From: Desulfomonile tiedjei DSM 6799
GTDB taxonomy: Bacteria; Desulfobacterota; Desulfomonilia; Desulfomonilales; Desulfomonilaceae
NCBI RefSeq assembly: GCF_000266945.1
Contig: NC_018025.1
Span: 3,038,001 to 3,102,000 of the forward strand
Reading direction: 5' to 3'
Length of the DNA: 64,000 bases
Shown: positions 27,498-37,350 of the stretch, one piece after another
Position numbering within the stretch: position 1 is the stretch's first letter
How the letters are laid out: every line of letters starts with the position of its first letter
Program-made: the position numbers and the translations under genes
Notes under the pieces: generated by a model
Told to the model about the DNA's origin: nothing
Databases searched by the model: none
The model's input: only the letters and a program-made list of their open reading frames with translations

Positions 27498-30470
27498 TCA
27501 CATCTTCACACGTTCCAATCCCTGCAGAAGTTCGGCAAAAAGCGGATGCTCCCGGAGAACCGGTCCATGGCCCAGCAGGATGAGTTTGGATCTGGCTCTA
27601 CTCAGTGATACGTTCAGGCGCTTTTTGTCCGCGAGAAACGTCGTGACACTGTCCGAACGAGCCAAGGATAATATTATAACCTCGCGTTCACCACCTTGAA
27701 AGCTATCCACAGTGTCGGCAGAAAGAGAAGAAATGTGACTTCCTCCGGAAGCCAATTTTCGTCTGATGAGCGACTGCTGCGCACGATAGGGCGTGATTAT
27801 CCCTATTTCATGGGGAGCCATTCCCGAGTTGACAAGAGTCTCGGTTATCCGGCACGCAATCTCCGCTTCTTCAGGGCGAGCCTTGGAATTCTCTGCACCA
27901 TCGATGTCGACGAAGACCACCGGACGTTCAGGATCGATAATGCGGTTCACGCGAGGATCGCGAGAATTTGTGAGATCCAATTTCAGACGACGAGTTGCCG
28001 CTTCCTGCGAGGGCTTCAGCAATCCCTGGTAAAAGAGACGTGACGGGATATTCTGGATTTCCGTGTTCATCCTGTACTGGATCTCCAGAGAGGATACTCT
28101 CTGGCGGTCGGCTTCATCGAACAGACGTTCGAATAACGAGCGTTCGAGCAAAGCGCCTTCCGAAGTAGGATCCTGATTCTGCACCTTTACCACCGGCGGT
28201 AACTGAAGATGGTCACCTCCGAGAATAAACTTTGGTGCCATGGAGATCGGCCCCAGAGTTGAAGGCTCATCCAGTTGGCCTGCTTCGTCCACCACAACTC
28301 TATCGAATTTCTGCCTCAGAAATACAGGATGTGCTGTGCATTGATACGCTGTTGCTCCTACAAGCTGAGTTTCAGTCACCCGTTTCTTGAACGCTTTGAA
28401 ATCGTGTTCTTTTGACGCCAGTTCCTGAAAGAGCGCGGTAGTATTGTGAGTCAGTTCCAATGCCCGTACGAATTCTTTGGATACGTTGAAGCGACCGCCG
28501 ATTCTGAGGAAATTTCTTACGTCCAGATCGATAAGCGCCAAAAGAAGACGGTCCAGGGCAACATTGGTGGGACATGCCACCAGTACCCGCTCGCCTCGTT
28601 CCAGGCATTTTCGGATCAGACGCGCAAGGACTCTGGTTTTTCCGGTGCCGGGGGGGCCGTGGATGAGATGAAATGTCTGACAACCAAGCGCTTCCTGGAC
28701 TGCAGATTCCTGACGTTCGTTTAAACTCCACGAGATGTTTTCTGGAGAAATGGTACTTTCATGCTGAACGTTATCATGTGTATGGACTTTATTTTTGTTG
28801 GCCTTTGCTTGTCTTATCTCAGGCTTTATCTCCTCCGATCCGTCATGCACCACACTCGCTATGACTTCCTTGTCTGCTTTATCGAAAAAGCTGAAGAGAG
28901 CATGGCGTGCAACTTCACGCCCGCGGGAGAATGGAATTCGGTCGAGAAACCAGCCCTCGGACCGGTTGGTGACGCAATTGCACCATGCCCCGGGCTCTTT
29001 CCGATTATTCCAAAAGATGGGGATCCTCACCCGTACCGTTGTTTTTTCGTCAGCACACTCTTTTACTCTGCAACGAAAGGCTTCGGGTCCACATGGATCT
29101 CCTCTGTGGACTATGATTTCCTCTCCGGGCAACAAATCCGCGGACGATTCGGAAAGCACCAGTTCTTTCAGCAGGGTTCCGCTCTGGCCGTTTTCCGACG
29201 GAAAAGGATCTTCGCCGGAAGAATTGTCATCCTGATCGTTGATACCGTTTTCGGAATCGATTCGTTCGGGGGATCTCACCTCCTGAATTTCCAGGGTGAT
29301 GCCCTCGCTCACACGGTCCTTCAGGGTTGCAGCATCGAGAATACGTGCAAATTCGGCTTCCTGAGCCCAGGCATCAGCGGAAAGCACGCGAAACCATCGA
29401 TCATAGTAGCGCCGCTCCGATTCGTTCGGAAAAAATGCCTCAGCAGCATTCCCGAATAGACGGTTACAATGAAATCTTGAGAAGCATTTGCCGTTCCTTC
29501 CGCACACCATGTCCCCTGACACGCTCTGGTTCACGGTGTAGGAGTGTTTCAGGAACAAAATCCTGTTGCGTCCGGAAAGAACGAGATTTTTCTTCTCATT
29601 TTCCAGTTCCTTCAAACGCTCGGCTTTTCCGGTGGCTGAATAGAGGATGTACCCTTCCGAATTCCGGGGTGAATTCTCCGAGAAAATGAGCGAATAGGCA
29701 CACAACTGCAAAAGATGGTCGTCGACGGGTACTTTTCCGGATTTCAGTTCCAAAACCGTTGAGTTGTCTTCCCGTCTGAGTATGGCATCCGCACGTCCTT
29801 TTAATCCCCATCGGACGGACATCCGATCCATTTCCACTTCAGCATAATCGAAGCTGGGACTGTTTCGTTTCAGCCATGACTTGATATTGGAAAAATGTGT
29901 GCGAGCCTCTGCTTCCAGCGATTTCAAGTGGATTTTAATATCGGAACCGGGAAGCACCGAGACGAGGGAAGGTAAAGCCTTGCGAAAGGCCTCCTGAAAT
30001 GTGCGTTCCGACGGTTCTCCCAGACGAGCCAGAAGATGTTCGAAAAGGGTGTGGATCAGCTTTCCTTTTGCCATCCAAAACGGTTCTTCGGGTCCAACCC
30101 GAAACCTCACATCCGCAGAGCGAATGCAAGCGGCAGCCTCAACCGCTTCTGTCACACTGACTACTCGACATGGTTCCAGCACGAGATCGGAGGTTGGCGT
30201 CACTCCATAAATGTATGAACCATCATCAAGCCGGTTGTTCAGTTCGAGACCGAAGCAGACTACTTGAGCGCCTTCCCAGCAGAGCAGAGGAAACTCATAC
30301 AAATCCTCACGGACGAAATCCGGAAAAATTACGAATACTCGGGACGAATCGTCATCAGTCGACAGCTCGATACCGCGAAAAAGATAACCGCCTTTTGGTG
30401 CGGTCCTCGGTTCCGAAGAAATTCGTTCTATTTTGCCGGTTATTGAATGGTCTTTTTCACAAACGGGCAT
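27498..30470 (-). CDS. Dna2-like protein: RecB-type nuclease fused to Upf1/Dna2-family helicase
   Basis: A 990-residue fusion. Residues about 150-330 contain a PD-(D/E)XK nuclease of the RecB/Cas4 type (GRADAIL, then LELKSGK with the E-x-K pair near residue 241), and Cys residues before (AAACIRS) and after it (CGRNGKCFSRFHC) that could hold an iron-sulfur cluster as in Dna2, Cas4 and AddB. The second half (about 580-990) is a superfamily 1B helicase: GPPGTGKT, VVDEAGQL, a GGDHLQLPP motif, IQYRMN, DSFQGGEREV and SLSRARS. It probably unwinds and trims DNA or RNA-DNA ends. The domain order resembles eukaryotic Dna2. The frame opens from a GTG at 30506, but AAGG lies before the ATG at 30470. It is next to polA. 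Confidence 0.88.
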   Translation of the reverse strand: MPVCEKDHSITGKIERISSEPRTAPKGGYLFRGIELSTDDDSSRVFVIFPDFVREDLYEFPLLCWEGAQVVCFGLELNNRLDDGSYIYGVTPTSDLVLEPCRVVSVTEAVEAAACIRSADVRFRVGPEEPFWMAKGKLIHTLFEHLLARLGEPSERTFQEAFRKALPSLVSVLPGSDIKIHLKSLEAEARTHFSNIKSWLKRNSPSFDYAEVEMDRMSVRWGLKGRADAILRREDNSTVLELKSGKVPVDDHLLQLCAYSLIFSENSPRNSEGYILYSATGKAERLKELENEKKNLVLSGRNRILFLKHSYTVNQSVSGDMVCGRNGKCFSRFHCNRLFGNAAEAFFPNESERRYYDRWFRVLSADAWAQEAEFARILDAATLKDRVSEGITLEIQEVRSPERIDSENGINDQDDNSSGEDPFPSENGQSGTLLKELVLSESSADLLPGEEIIVHRGDPCGPEAFRCRVKECADEKTTVRVRIPIFWNNRKEPGAWCNCVTNRSEGWFLDRIPFSRGREVARHALFSFFDKADKEVIASVVHDGSEEIKPEIRQAKANKNKVHTHDNVQHESTISPENISWSLNERQESAVQEALGCQTFHLIHGPPGTGKTRVLARLIRKCLERGERVLVACPTNVALDRLLLALIDLDVRNFLRIGGRFNVSKEFVRALELTHNTTALFQELASKEHDFKAFKKRVTETQLVGATAYQCTAHPVFLRQKFDRVVVDEAGQLDEPSTLGPISMAPKFILGGDHLQLPPVVKVQNQDPTSEGALLERSLFERLFDEADRQRVSSLEIQYRMNTEIQNIPSRLFYQGLLKPSQEAATRRLKLDLTNSRDPRVNRIIDPERPVVFVDIDGAENSKARPEEAEIACRITETLVNSGMAPHEIGIITPYRAQQSLIRRKLASGGSHISSLSADTVDSFQGGEREVIILSLARSDSVTTFLADKKRLNVSLSRARSKLILLGHGPVLREHPLFAELLQGLERVKM

Positions 30471-30561
30471 GAACCTTAATGTAGCACAGCCGGTCAGGCG
30501 AGACACAAGGAATTGTCGGCACTGAAGGAAAGTGCTTGAAAGAATTTGTTTCGCTGCTACT

Positions 30562-31314
30562 CTAGAGATTATCCAAAAAACGTTGCACCGTCCGTCTTCC
30601 TTCCTCGAGCGAGTGTCGTTCCAATTCGAGAGTCATTGTTCCGTCATATCTTCGGTGCTTCAGCAACCCCAGAATACCATGAAAATCGATTACACCTTCT
30701 CCGATGGGCAGGTGAAGATCGTCTTCAACACCTTTTCCACCGCGATTGTCATGCAAGTGGACATGCCTGATGAACGGCCCCAATCTCTCGATGATTTCGA
30801 ATGAAGTATTTGTCTTCGCGAGCAGTTGACCATGTCCCACGTCTAATGTGAGAACAAGGTCGGGAACCACTGCAAGAACCGCCTCTATATCCGCGGCGCT
30901 CTCGGACAGATTTTCCAGACTAACGGACACATTTCGCTGTCGTCCGAAATCGACCACCTGTCGTAATGCGTTCTTTTTCTCCTCAATTATGGTGCGCTTC
31001 ACAAACCGATGATCCACCCACATGTGAATCGTCAACAGAGTAATGTTCATGCCGTGCGCGATATCGATGGTTTCTATAAGGGCAGGGACGTATATGTTCC
31101 ACAAATTCTTCGGATCGTTTGGAGGTCCCTCGTGCGGGCCGTGAGCGAGAAGAAAGAAAGTGTCATTTCCCATGTTGCGCACATTCGATTCCGACCACAG
31201 AGCCCTCGAAGCTTTGTCACGAATAACGACTTCTCCAAAGTCGAATTCGAGCGCCTGGAGAAAATCGATATCCTCGGGATGTCGCACATGGCCGCCGAAA
31301 AACATGAGGAACAA
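30562..31314 (-). CDS. sugar phosphate isomerase/epimerase family TIM-barrel protein
   Basis: A 250-residue protein of the xylose-isomerase-like/AP endonuclease 2 superfamily. The metal-binding motifs typical of the barrel are visible: HGPHEGP, TIHMW, SLENLSES, LTLDVGHG, HVHLHDNRGG and a final TLELER. Such enzymes isomerise or epimerise sugars, and the exact substrate cannot be read from sequence. A TTG at 31314 has AGGA upstream, and an ATG three codons later is the alternative start. It shares the strand with the helicase gene but is separated by 91 bases. Confidence 0.87.
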   Translation of the reverse strand: MFLMFFGGHVRHPEDIDFLQALEFDFGEVVIRDKASRALWSESNVRNMGNDTFFLLAHGPHEGPPNDPKNLWNIYVPALIETIDIAHGMNITLLTIHMWVDHRFVKRTIIEEKKNALRQVVDFGRQRNVSVSLENLSESAADIEAVLAVVPDLVLTLDVGHGQLLAKTNTSFEIIERLGPFIRHVHLHDNRGGKGVEDDLHLPIGEGVIDFHGILGLLKHRRYDGTMTLELERHSLEEGRRTVQRFLDNL

Positions 31315-31459
31315 CGAGTCCTGAGAAGAAGCCGAAAGCCAGCCCGTTAGCTGCGCAACCCTCTTTCAGAACAATTCTTTCATAAGATAGAGATTACCCT
31401 GCAGGAGTGTCTCCAAAAGCAAGGCAAAAAGCAACCAAAACTATCGACAGGACATGTTC

Positions 31460-32644
31460 CTATTTCAACCCGATTTCCTCGTCACTCAGATAACAGGCAG
31501 GATCGGGTGCCCAGACGTCTCCATGAACTGCTTCAGCTCGTACCCGGAAATTTCCACCGCATACGGACAGCCACGTGCATTGCGAGCATCTCCCTTTCAC
31601 GTGATTTTTCTTATCCTTTAATTTCATGAGGAAATCATCGTGTGTGTCTGTCCAGATTTCGCTGAATCTCTTCTCCCGAACATTGCCGAACGTATGGTGT
31701 CTCCAGAACTGGTCAGCATGGACACTTCCGTCCCAGGAGACACATCCGATACCTCTCCCTGAATTATTCCCTTCATTCATCTGGAGCAGTTTCAAGACCT
31801 CCCGGGCACGTTCCGGATCTTCTCTTTTGAGCCGAAGATAGAGGTACGGACCGTCTGCATGATTATCCACGGTGAGAACCTCCACAGGAAATCCTTTATC
31901 GTGGAGCATTTTTGTCCGGTCCATGATCAGGTCCACTACATAGCGGGTCTGTTCGTGATCGAGATCCTCTTTCATCAAATCCGTGCCGCGCCCAGCGTAC
32001 ACCAAATGATAGAAACATATTCTCGGAATGGCCAGGTCTTCCACAAGGTCAAAAATGCCGGGAATATCTTCATAATTTCTTTTGTTGATCGTGAACCTCA
32101 GTCCCACTTTGAGGCCGACAGCCTGACAATTCTTTATGGCAGATGCAACTCTCCGGAAAGTACCGGGTACGCCGCGGAATGCATCATGCACTTGTTCCAG
32201 ACCGTCCAGGCTAATCCCTACATATGAAAGCCCGATTTCCTGAAGCTTTTCCGCCATTCGCTCGTTGATCAGGGTTCCATTGGTCGATACTACGGCTCTG
32301 CGGCCCAAGTTAACCGCGTACTGGATCAATTCCAGGATGTCCGGCCTGATGAGCGGTTCGCCTCCGGAAAAGAGCACCACGGGCGAGCCGAATTGAGCGA
32401 GATCCTCGATGAGGGATTTTCCTTCATCCAGGGACAGCTCACCGCCATAATTCCGGTCTTCTGAATGCGAATAGCAATGGACGCATTTGAGATTACATCG
32501 GCGGGTTACGTTCCACACAACGACCGGCTTCTTGTCGGCCGAAAACTGGAGCAAATGGGAAGGCAGTTCTCCCGAACGGCGTCCGTAGCGCAAGGGATCC
32601 GATGCTTCTACCGCGCCGCAGTACAACTTGGATATTCCGATCAT
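31460..32644 (-). CDS. ahbC: 12,18-didecarboxysiroheme deacetylase AhbC (radical SAM)
   Basis: A 394-residue radical SAM enzyme. Its N-terminus (MIGISKLYCG, then SHLLQFSADKKP) is characteristic of AhbC, which removes two acetate groups from 12,18-didecarboxysiroheme to give iron-coproporphyrin III in the siroheme-dependent haem pathway of sulfate reducers and archaea. The cluster motif C-X3-C-X2-C is at Cys50, Cys54 and Cys57, with GGEPL following. A second cysteine group (CSQCTWLSVCGG) near the C-terminus fits a SPASM-type extension with an auxiliary cluster. GAGG lies seven bases before the ATG. The other tetrapyrrole genes of the window are 13 kb away. AhbD is a related enzyme, but the N-terminus favours AhbC. 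Confidence 0.88.
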   Translation of the reverse strand: MIGISKLYCGAVEASDPLRYGRRSGELPSHLLQFSADKKPVVVWNVTRRCNLKCVHCYSHSEDRNYGGELSLDEGKSLIEDLAQFGSPVVLFSGGEPLIRPDILELIQYAVNLGRRAVVSTNGTLINERMAEKLQEIGLSYVGISLDGLEQVHDAFRGVPGTFRRVASAIKNCQAVGLKVGLRFTINKRNYEDIPGIFDLVEDLAIPRICFYHLVYAGRGTDLMKEDLDHEQTRYVVDLIMDRTKMLHDKGFPVEVLTVDNHADGPYLYLRLKREDPERAREVLKLLQMNEGNNSGRGIGCVSWDGSVHADQFWRHHTFGNVREKRFSEIWTDTHDDFLMKLKDKKNHVKGRCSQCTWLSVCGGNFRVRAEAVHGDVWAPDPACYLSDEEIGLK

Positions 32645-32830
32645 TCCTGAGTCCTCGAGTCAAATTCTGGGTAAGCTGAAAGCCTATCTTGGTTGTCATG
32701 CCGTAGCATTTTTCCCGAGTCGATTCTTGCTGAGAGACAACTGGCTATTTCAAGAAAAGGCTTGTGAATTCTTCATAAAACCACTTTAGAAGATAACCTC
32801 TCTTTCGATACAACGCAATAACCACGCGAT

Positions 32831-33295
32831 TTACGATACACAACAAGAACCGGGAGAAGATTTCAACAGTGAAAAATAATCCTGGAGTATGGTGGCGTGA
32901 TCGAACGCGAGTTGTGAGGGAAGAGTTTCATAGGTAAAGACTCCCAGTTCCCGGGCATCATCACCGGCAACGGGAATGCCATCCGACTCGGCTGTGAATA
33001 CGACGCTCAGTGTATGGAATCTCGGATCTCGATCCGGCGCCGAATAGACTCCCAGGAGCTTCAGGTTCGATATTTTGAGAGATGTCTCTTCTTCCGCTTC
33101 GCGTATGGCTGCATGTTCAGCGCTTTCACCGTAGTCGATAAAACCTCCCGGAATGGCCCATCCGTACGGGGGATTCTTGCGTTTTATCAATATTATTCCG
33201 CCAAAAGTGCGGATGATTATGTCCACCGTAGGTATGGGATTTTTGTACACGGATACTGTCTGTCCACAGTTTGAACAAACGATCAGATTCTGCAT
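32831..33295 (-). CDS. Nudix hydrolase with N-terminal zinc ribbon
   Basis: A 154-residue Nudix hydrolase, a family that cleaves nucleoside diphosphates linked to other groups. The Nudix box begins GGFIDYGES and continues with REAEEETSL, which has Ser where the consensus has Gly near the end; the metal-binding glutamates are present. An N-terminal CSNCG pair could form half a zinc ribbon. The C-terminus ends in two adjacent cysteines. The substrate (ADP-ribose, NADH or similar) cannot be told. It is a single gene divergent from groES. Confidence 0.88.
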   Translation of the reverse strand: MQNLIVCSNCGQTVSVYKNPIPTVDIIIRTFGGIILIKRKNPPYGWAIPGGFIDYGESAEHAAIREAEEETSLKISNLKLLGVYSAPDRDPRFHTLSVVFTAESDGIPVAGDDARELGVFTYETLPSQLAFDHATILQDYFSLLKSSPGSCCVS

Positions 33296-33450
33296 GACAC
33301 ACTCCCGGAACTATTTCAGACCAGAATAGCGTCGTGATTGATGGGACGTCAAGAACGCTTCCAATCGTGGCTTCCTCGGTACACGATGACTCGTGTCGCA
33401 AGATTAAAAATGTTTTTTTTCGGTGAAGGGGTTGACAACTGCACCCGATA

Positions 33451-33477
33451 TTGGCACTCACTAATACAGAGCGCTAA
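33451..33477. promoter_or_regulatory. CIRCE operator (HrcA binding site)
   Basis: TTGGCACTC, nine bases, then GAGCGCTAA: this differs from the CIRCE consensus TTAGCACTC-N9-GAGTGCTAA at only two positions. It lies 42 bases before groES, where HrcA would repress the chaperonin operon until heat stress. A TTGACA at 33432-33437 just upstream is a possible -35 box, though no matching -10 is clear. Confidence 0.88.
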
Positions 33478-33518
33478 CAACGCGACTCGTACATGATATT
33501 ATTGCCTGGAGGTAGACC

Positions 33519-33806
33519 ATGAAATTTCGTCCTCTACATGATCGAATTCTTGTGGAGAGAGTAGAATCCGAAGAAAAGACCGCAGGCGGGATCATACTCC
33601 CCGATACCGCCAAAGAAAAGCCCCAACAAGGAAAAGTTATTGCTGTAGGTCCCGGCAAGAAAACCGAAGACGGCAAGCTGGTTCCCATGGACGTGAAAAC
33701 CGGCGATACCATCCTGTTCGGAAAATATTCGGGAAGTGAAATTAAGATCGATGGTAATGAGTACCTCATAATGCGAGAAGATGACGTACTGGGGATCGTA
33801 GAATAA
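33519..33806 (+). CDS. groS: co-chaperonin GroES
   Basis: The 95-residue GroES, the lid of the GroEL folding chamber. Family blocks [27 protein letters not shown] and the C-terminal [13 protein letters not shown] are intact, including the mobile loop that contacts GroEL. GGAGG precedes the ATG. The CIRCE element at 33451 indicates HrcA control. It forms an operon with groL, which begins 68 bases later. Confidence 0.97.
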   Translation: MKFRPLHDRILVERVESEEKTAGGIILPDTAKEKPQQGKVIAVGPGKKTEDGKLVPMDVKTGDTILFGKYSGSEIKIDGNEYLIMREDDVLGIVE

Positions 33807-33859
33807 CTTGTTGCGCTGAAATTCCACAAGAAAACAATTCTGAAAACTGACACATTTAA

Positions 33860-35506
<1,647 letters not shown>

Positions 35507-35543
35507 GGTAAATTTTCCAAGAACTGGATGGTGCAGAGAGAAA

Positions 35544-35718
35544 CTATCTCAGAATTCTCGAATGCAGAACAATCGTGCCACGATTCTCCATCCGAGTAGG
35601 GGCAGACCTGTGTGTCTGCCCTTATTTGGGCGGACTCGCAGGTCCGCCCCTACAATCAGGCCGGGAAGATGATGAGAATACGTGCCACGGTCTGGGATAA
35701 ATTTCGATTTTCGAGACT
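35544..35718. mobile_element. second non-autonomous (MITE-like) element, related to the one at 18272
   Basis: This 175-base element just after groL shares with 18272-18508 the left part (CAGAATTCTCGAATGCAGAAC, then CGTGCCACGATT and GTAGGGGCAG) and the right part (GCCCCTACAATCAGGCCG, GATGATGAGAA, CGTGCCACG). Its end bases have diverged (CTATCTCAGA and TTTCGAGACT), so it is probably an old, inactive copy. The central arm is shorter. A GCC-rich fragment (35741-35766) resembling the repeat at 9754 follows. The rest of the gap 35507-35847 is empty of genes. Confidence 0.72.
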
Positions 35719-35816
35719 CCGGACCAAACCACGAGCCGGTAGTGGCCGTGCCTCCGTGCCGGCCAAGACAGCTTTGTGGAATCCATGATTCTGACAGAAG
35801 TTACAAGCTACATTGA

Positions 35817-35847
35817 GAAAAGGGAGCCATTTGTGAGCTCCCTTTTC
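35817..35847 (-). terminator. hairpin after pyrI
   Basis: GAAAAGGGAGC and GCTCCCTTTTC form a perfect 11-base stem around a nine-base loop, starting directly at the pyrI stop codon. Its T-rich arm is inside the stem, so termination would rely on the hairpin and a weak U-tract. It is the likely end of the pyrC-pyrB-pyrI transcript. Confidence 0.6.
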
Positions 35848-36336
35848 TTATCTGGTAGACAGCTCTTTTTCTTTGTACTTGATAAGAGGACCAAAGAACT
35901 CAGTTTCACAGTAATAACATCGCAAGGTTATGGGGTCTTCGCGTACGACGAGGAATTTTCCCGGAACTTCCTCGTGATTGGTTATGCAGAACCTGTCAGG
36001 GCAGATCACGATATCTCCGACCCGCTTGGGAATCTCGACTTTGTGTTTTTCAATGACAGAGCCGTTATAAATACGGGTGATAGTTGCGTGGGGAGCTATT
36101 AGCGAAACGACATTGAGCATGTCTCGGGTGAGACTCAGGTTCTCAACCTTGATGATGTCTTTTCTCTTCATGGAAGGGGATTCGAAATTGATACCGATGG
36201 CAACGATATCTCCTGTTTCTCTTGCCAATCTGTTCAATCCCAGCAACTGGGAAATCAACAAGGCTTTGCCTTCAGGTATGTGATCTATAACAATTCCTCG
36301 TTCGATTTTGGCAATGGTGACGGTTCTTTCCTTCAT
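35848..36336 (-). CDS. pyrI: aspartate carbamoyltransferase regulatory subunit
   Basis: The 162-residue regulatory chain of aspartate carbamoyltransferase, which binds CTP/ATP and holds the catalytic trimers together. The N-terminal allosteric domain contains GIVIDHI and IGINFESPSM-type motifs. The C-terminal zinc domain has four cysteines (ICPDRFC and RCYYC: C-X4-C ... C-X2-C). The start overlaps the pyrB stop by four bases (ATGA). With pyrB it makes an allosteric E. coli-type holoenzyme, so feedback by CTP is expected. Confidence 0.96.
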   Translation of the reverse strand: MKERTVTIAKIERGIVIDHIPEGKALLISQLLGLNRLARETGDIVAIGINFESPSMKRKDIIKVENLSLTRDMLNVVSLIAPHATITRIYNGSVIEKHKVEIPKRVGDIVICPDRFCITNHEEVPGKFLVVREDPITLRCYYCETEFFGPLIKYKEKELSTR

Positions 36337-37271
36337 GCGACTGCCCCCAGTATCAAAGCAAGAAGCGTTTCCCGGACAAACAGCCCGTTACGGGCCTGCT
36401 GGAAATAATAAGCATGTTTGGTGTGGTCCACATCAGGTGCGATTTCGGTGACACGAGGCAAAGGATGCATGACCTTCATACTCGGCTTGGCATCTTTTAG
36501 CATTCCTGCTTCCAACCGATAAATGCTTCTGAACTTTTCAGCCAACGCTGTCTTCTCTTCCAGACGCTCTTTCTGAATTCTTGTCATATAGAGGATATCT
36601 ACTTCCCCTATATAGTCTTCAATTCTCCGTGCCTCGCTAAAAGTGACTCCCCGATCTGCTGCGGCCTTGCATTTATCCAGGAGAAAACCCGGCATTGCGA
36701 GGTCCCTGGGAGAAATAAAGATGAGATTGCATTTATCGTATTTGAGCAGCGCTTCAGTTAAGGAATGCACTGTCCTGCCGTTTGCCAGATCTCCGACCAT
36801 GGCCACGGTGATCCCGTCGAGAGTGCCCTGAGTTTCTTTTATCGAATAGAGATCCAGCAGGGTCTGAGTGGGATGCTGGTTCGGGCCGTCTCCTGCATTG
36901 ATGACCGGAATGTCTGCGGCTTCTGCAGCTAATCTGGCAGCGCCTTTCAACGGATGACGAATAACCATTACGTCAAAGCCGTAGCCATCGTGCATTTTCA
37001 CTGTGTCCCAAAGAGACTCTTCTTTTACCGCGGACGTGTAACTTGCATCGTAAAAACCTCCGACCCTTCCGCCAAGGTTCCTCATCGCCACTTCAAAACT
37101 GGTTCGGGTTCGGGTGGAAGGTTCGAAAAAGAGCATGGCAGAGACTTTGTCGCTGCACAGTGTCTTTTTCAGAGGATGCTCTCGAACCGTTTTGACTTTG
37201 CCGAGAATTTCGTCAATTTCCGCGCGAGTCAAATCGTTCATGGAGATGATATCCTTGCCTTTAAAGTTCAT
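36333..37271 (-). CDS. pyrB: aspartate carbamoyltransferase catalytic subunit
   Basis: The 312-residue catalytic chain makes carbamoyl-aspartate from carbamoyl phosphate and aspartate, the committed step of pyrimidine synthesis. The carbamoyl-phosphate motif FEPSTRTRTSF, the HPTQTLLDLY block and HPLPRV are present. The frame extends 41 codons upstream, but the family N-terminus and the AGGA before the ATG at 37271 set the start. It lies between pyrC (79 bases upstream) and pyrI (overlapping). Confidence 0.96.
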   Translation of the reverse strand: MNFKGKDIISMNDLTRAEIDEILGKVKTVREHPLKKTLCSDKVSAMLFFEPSTRTRTSFEVAMRNLGGRVGGFYDASYTSAVKEESLWDTVKMHDGYGFDVMVIRHPLKGAARLAAEAADIPVINAGDGPNQHPTQTLLDLYSIKETQGTLDGITVAMVGDLANGRTVHSLTEALLKYDKCNLIFISPRDLAMPGFLLDKCKAAADRGVTFSEARRIEDYIGEVDILYMTRIQKERLEEKTALAEKFRSIYRLEAGMLKDAKPSMKVMHPLPRVTEIAPDVDHTKHAYYFQQARNGLFVRETLLALILGAVA

Positions 37272-37350
37272 TCCTGAACACCTCTTCCTTCTATGGCCGC
37301 GGTTCGCAACACTCACGTACGCGCTCGTAGTTGAAACCAGTGAAAATCTG

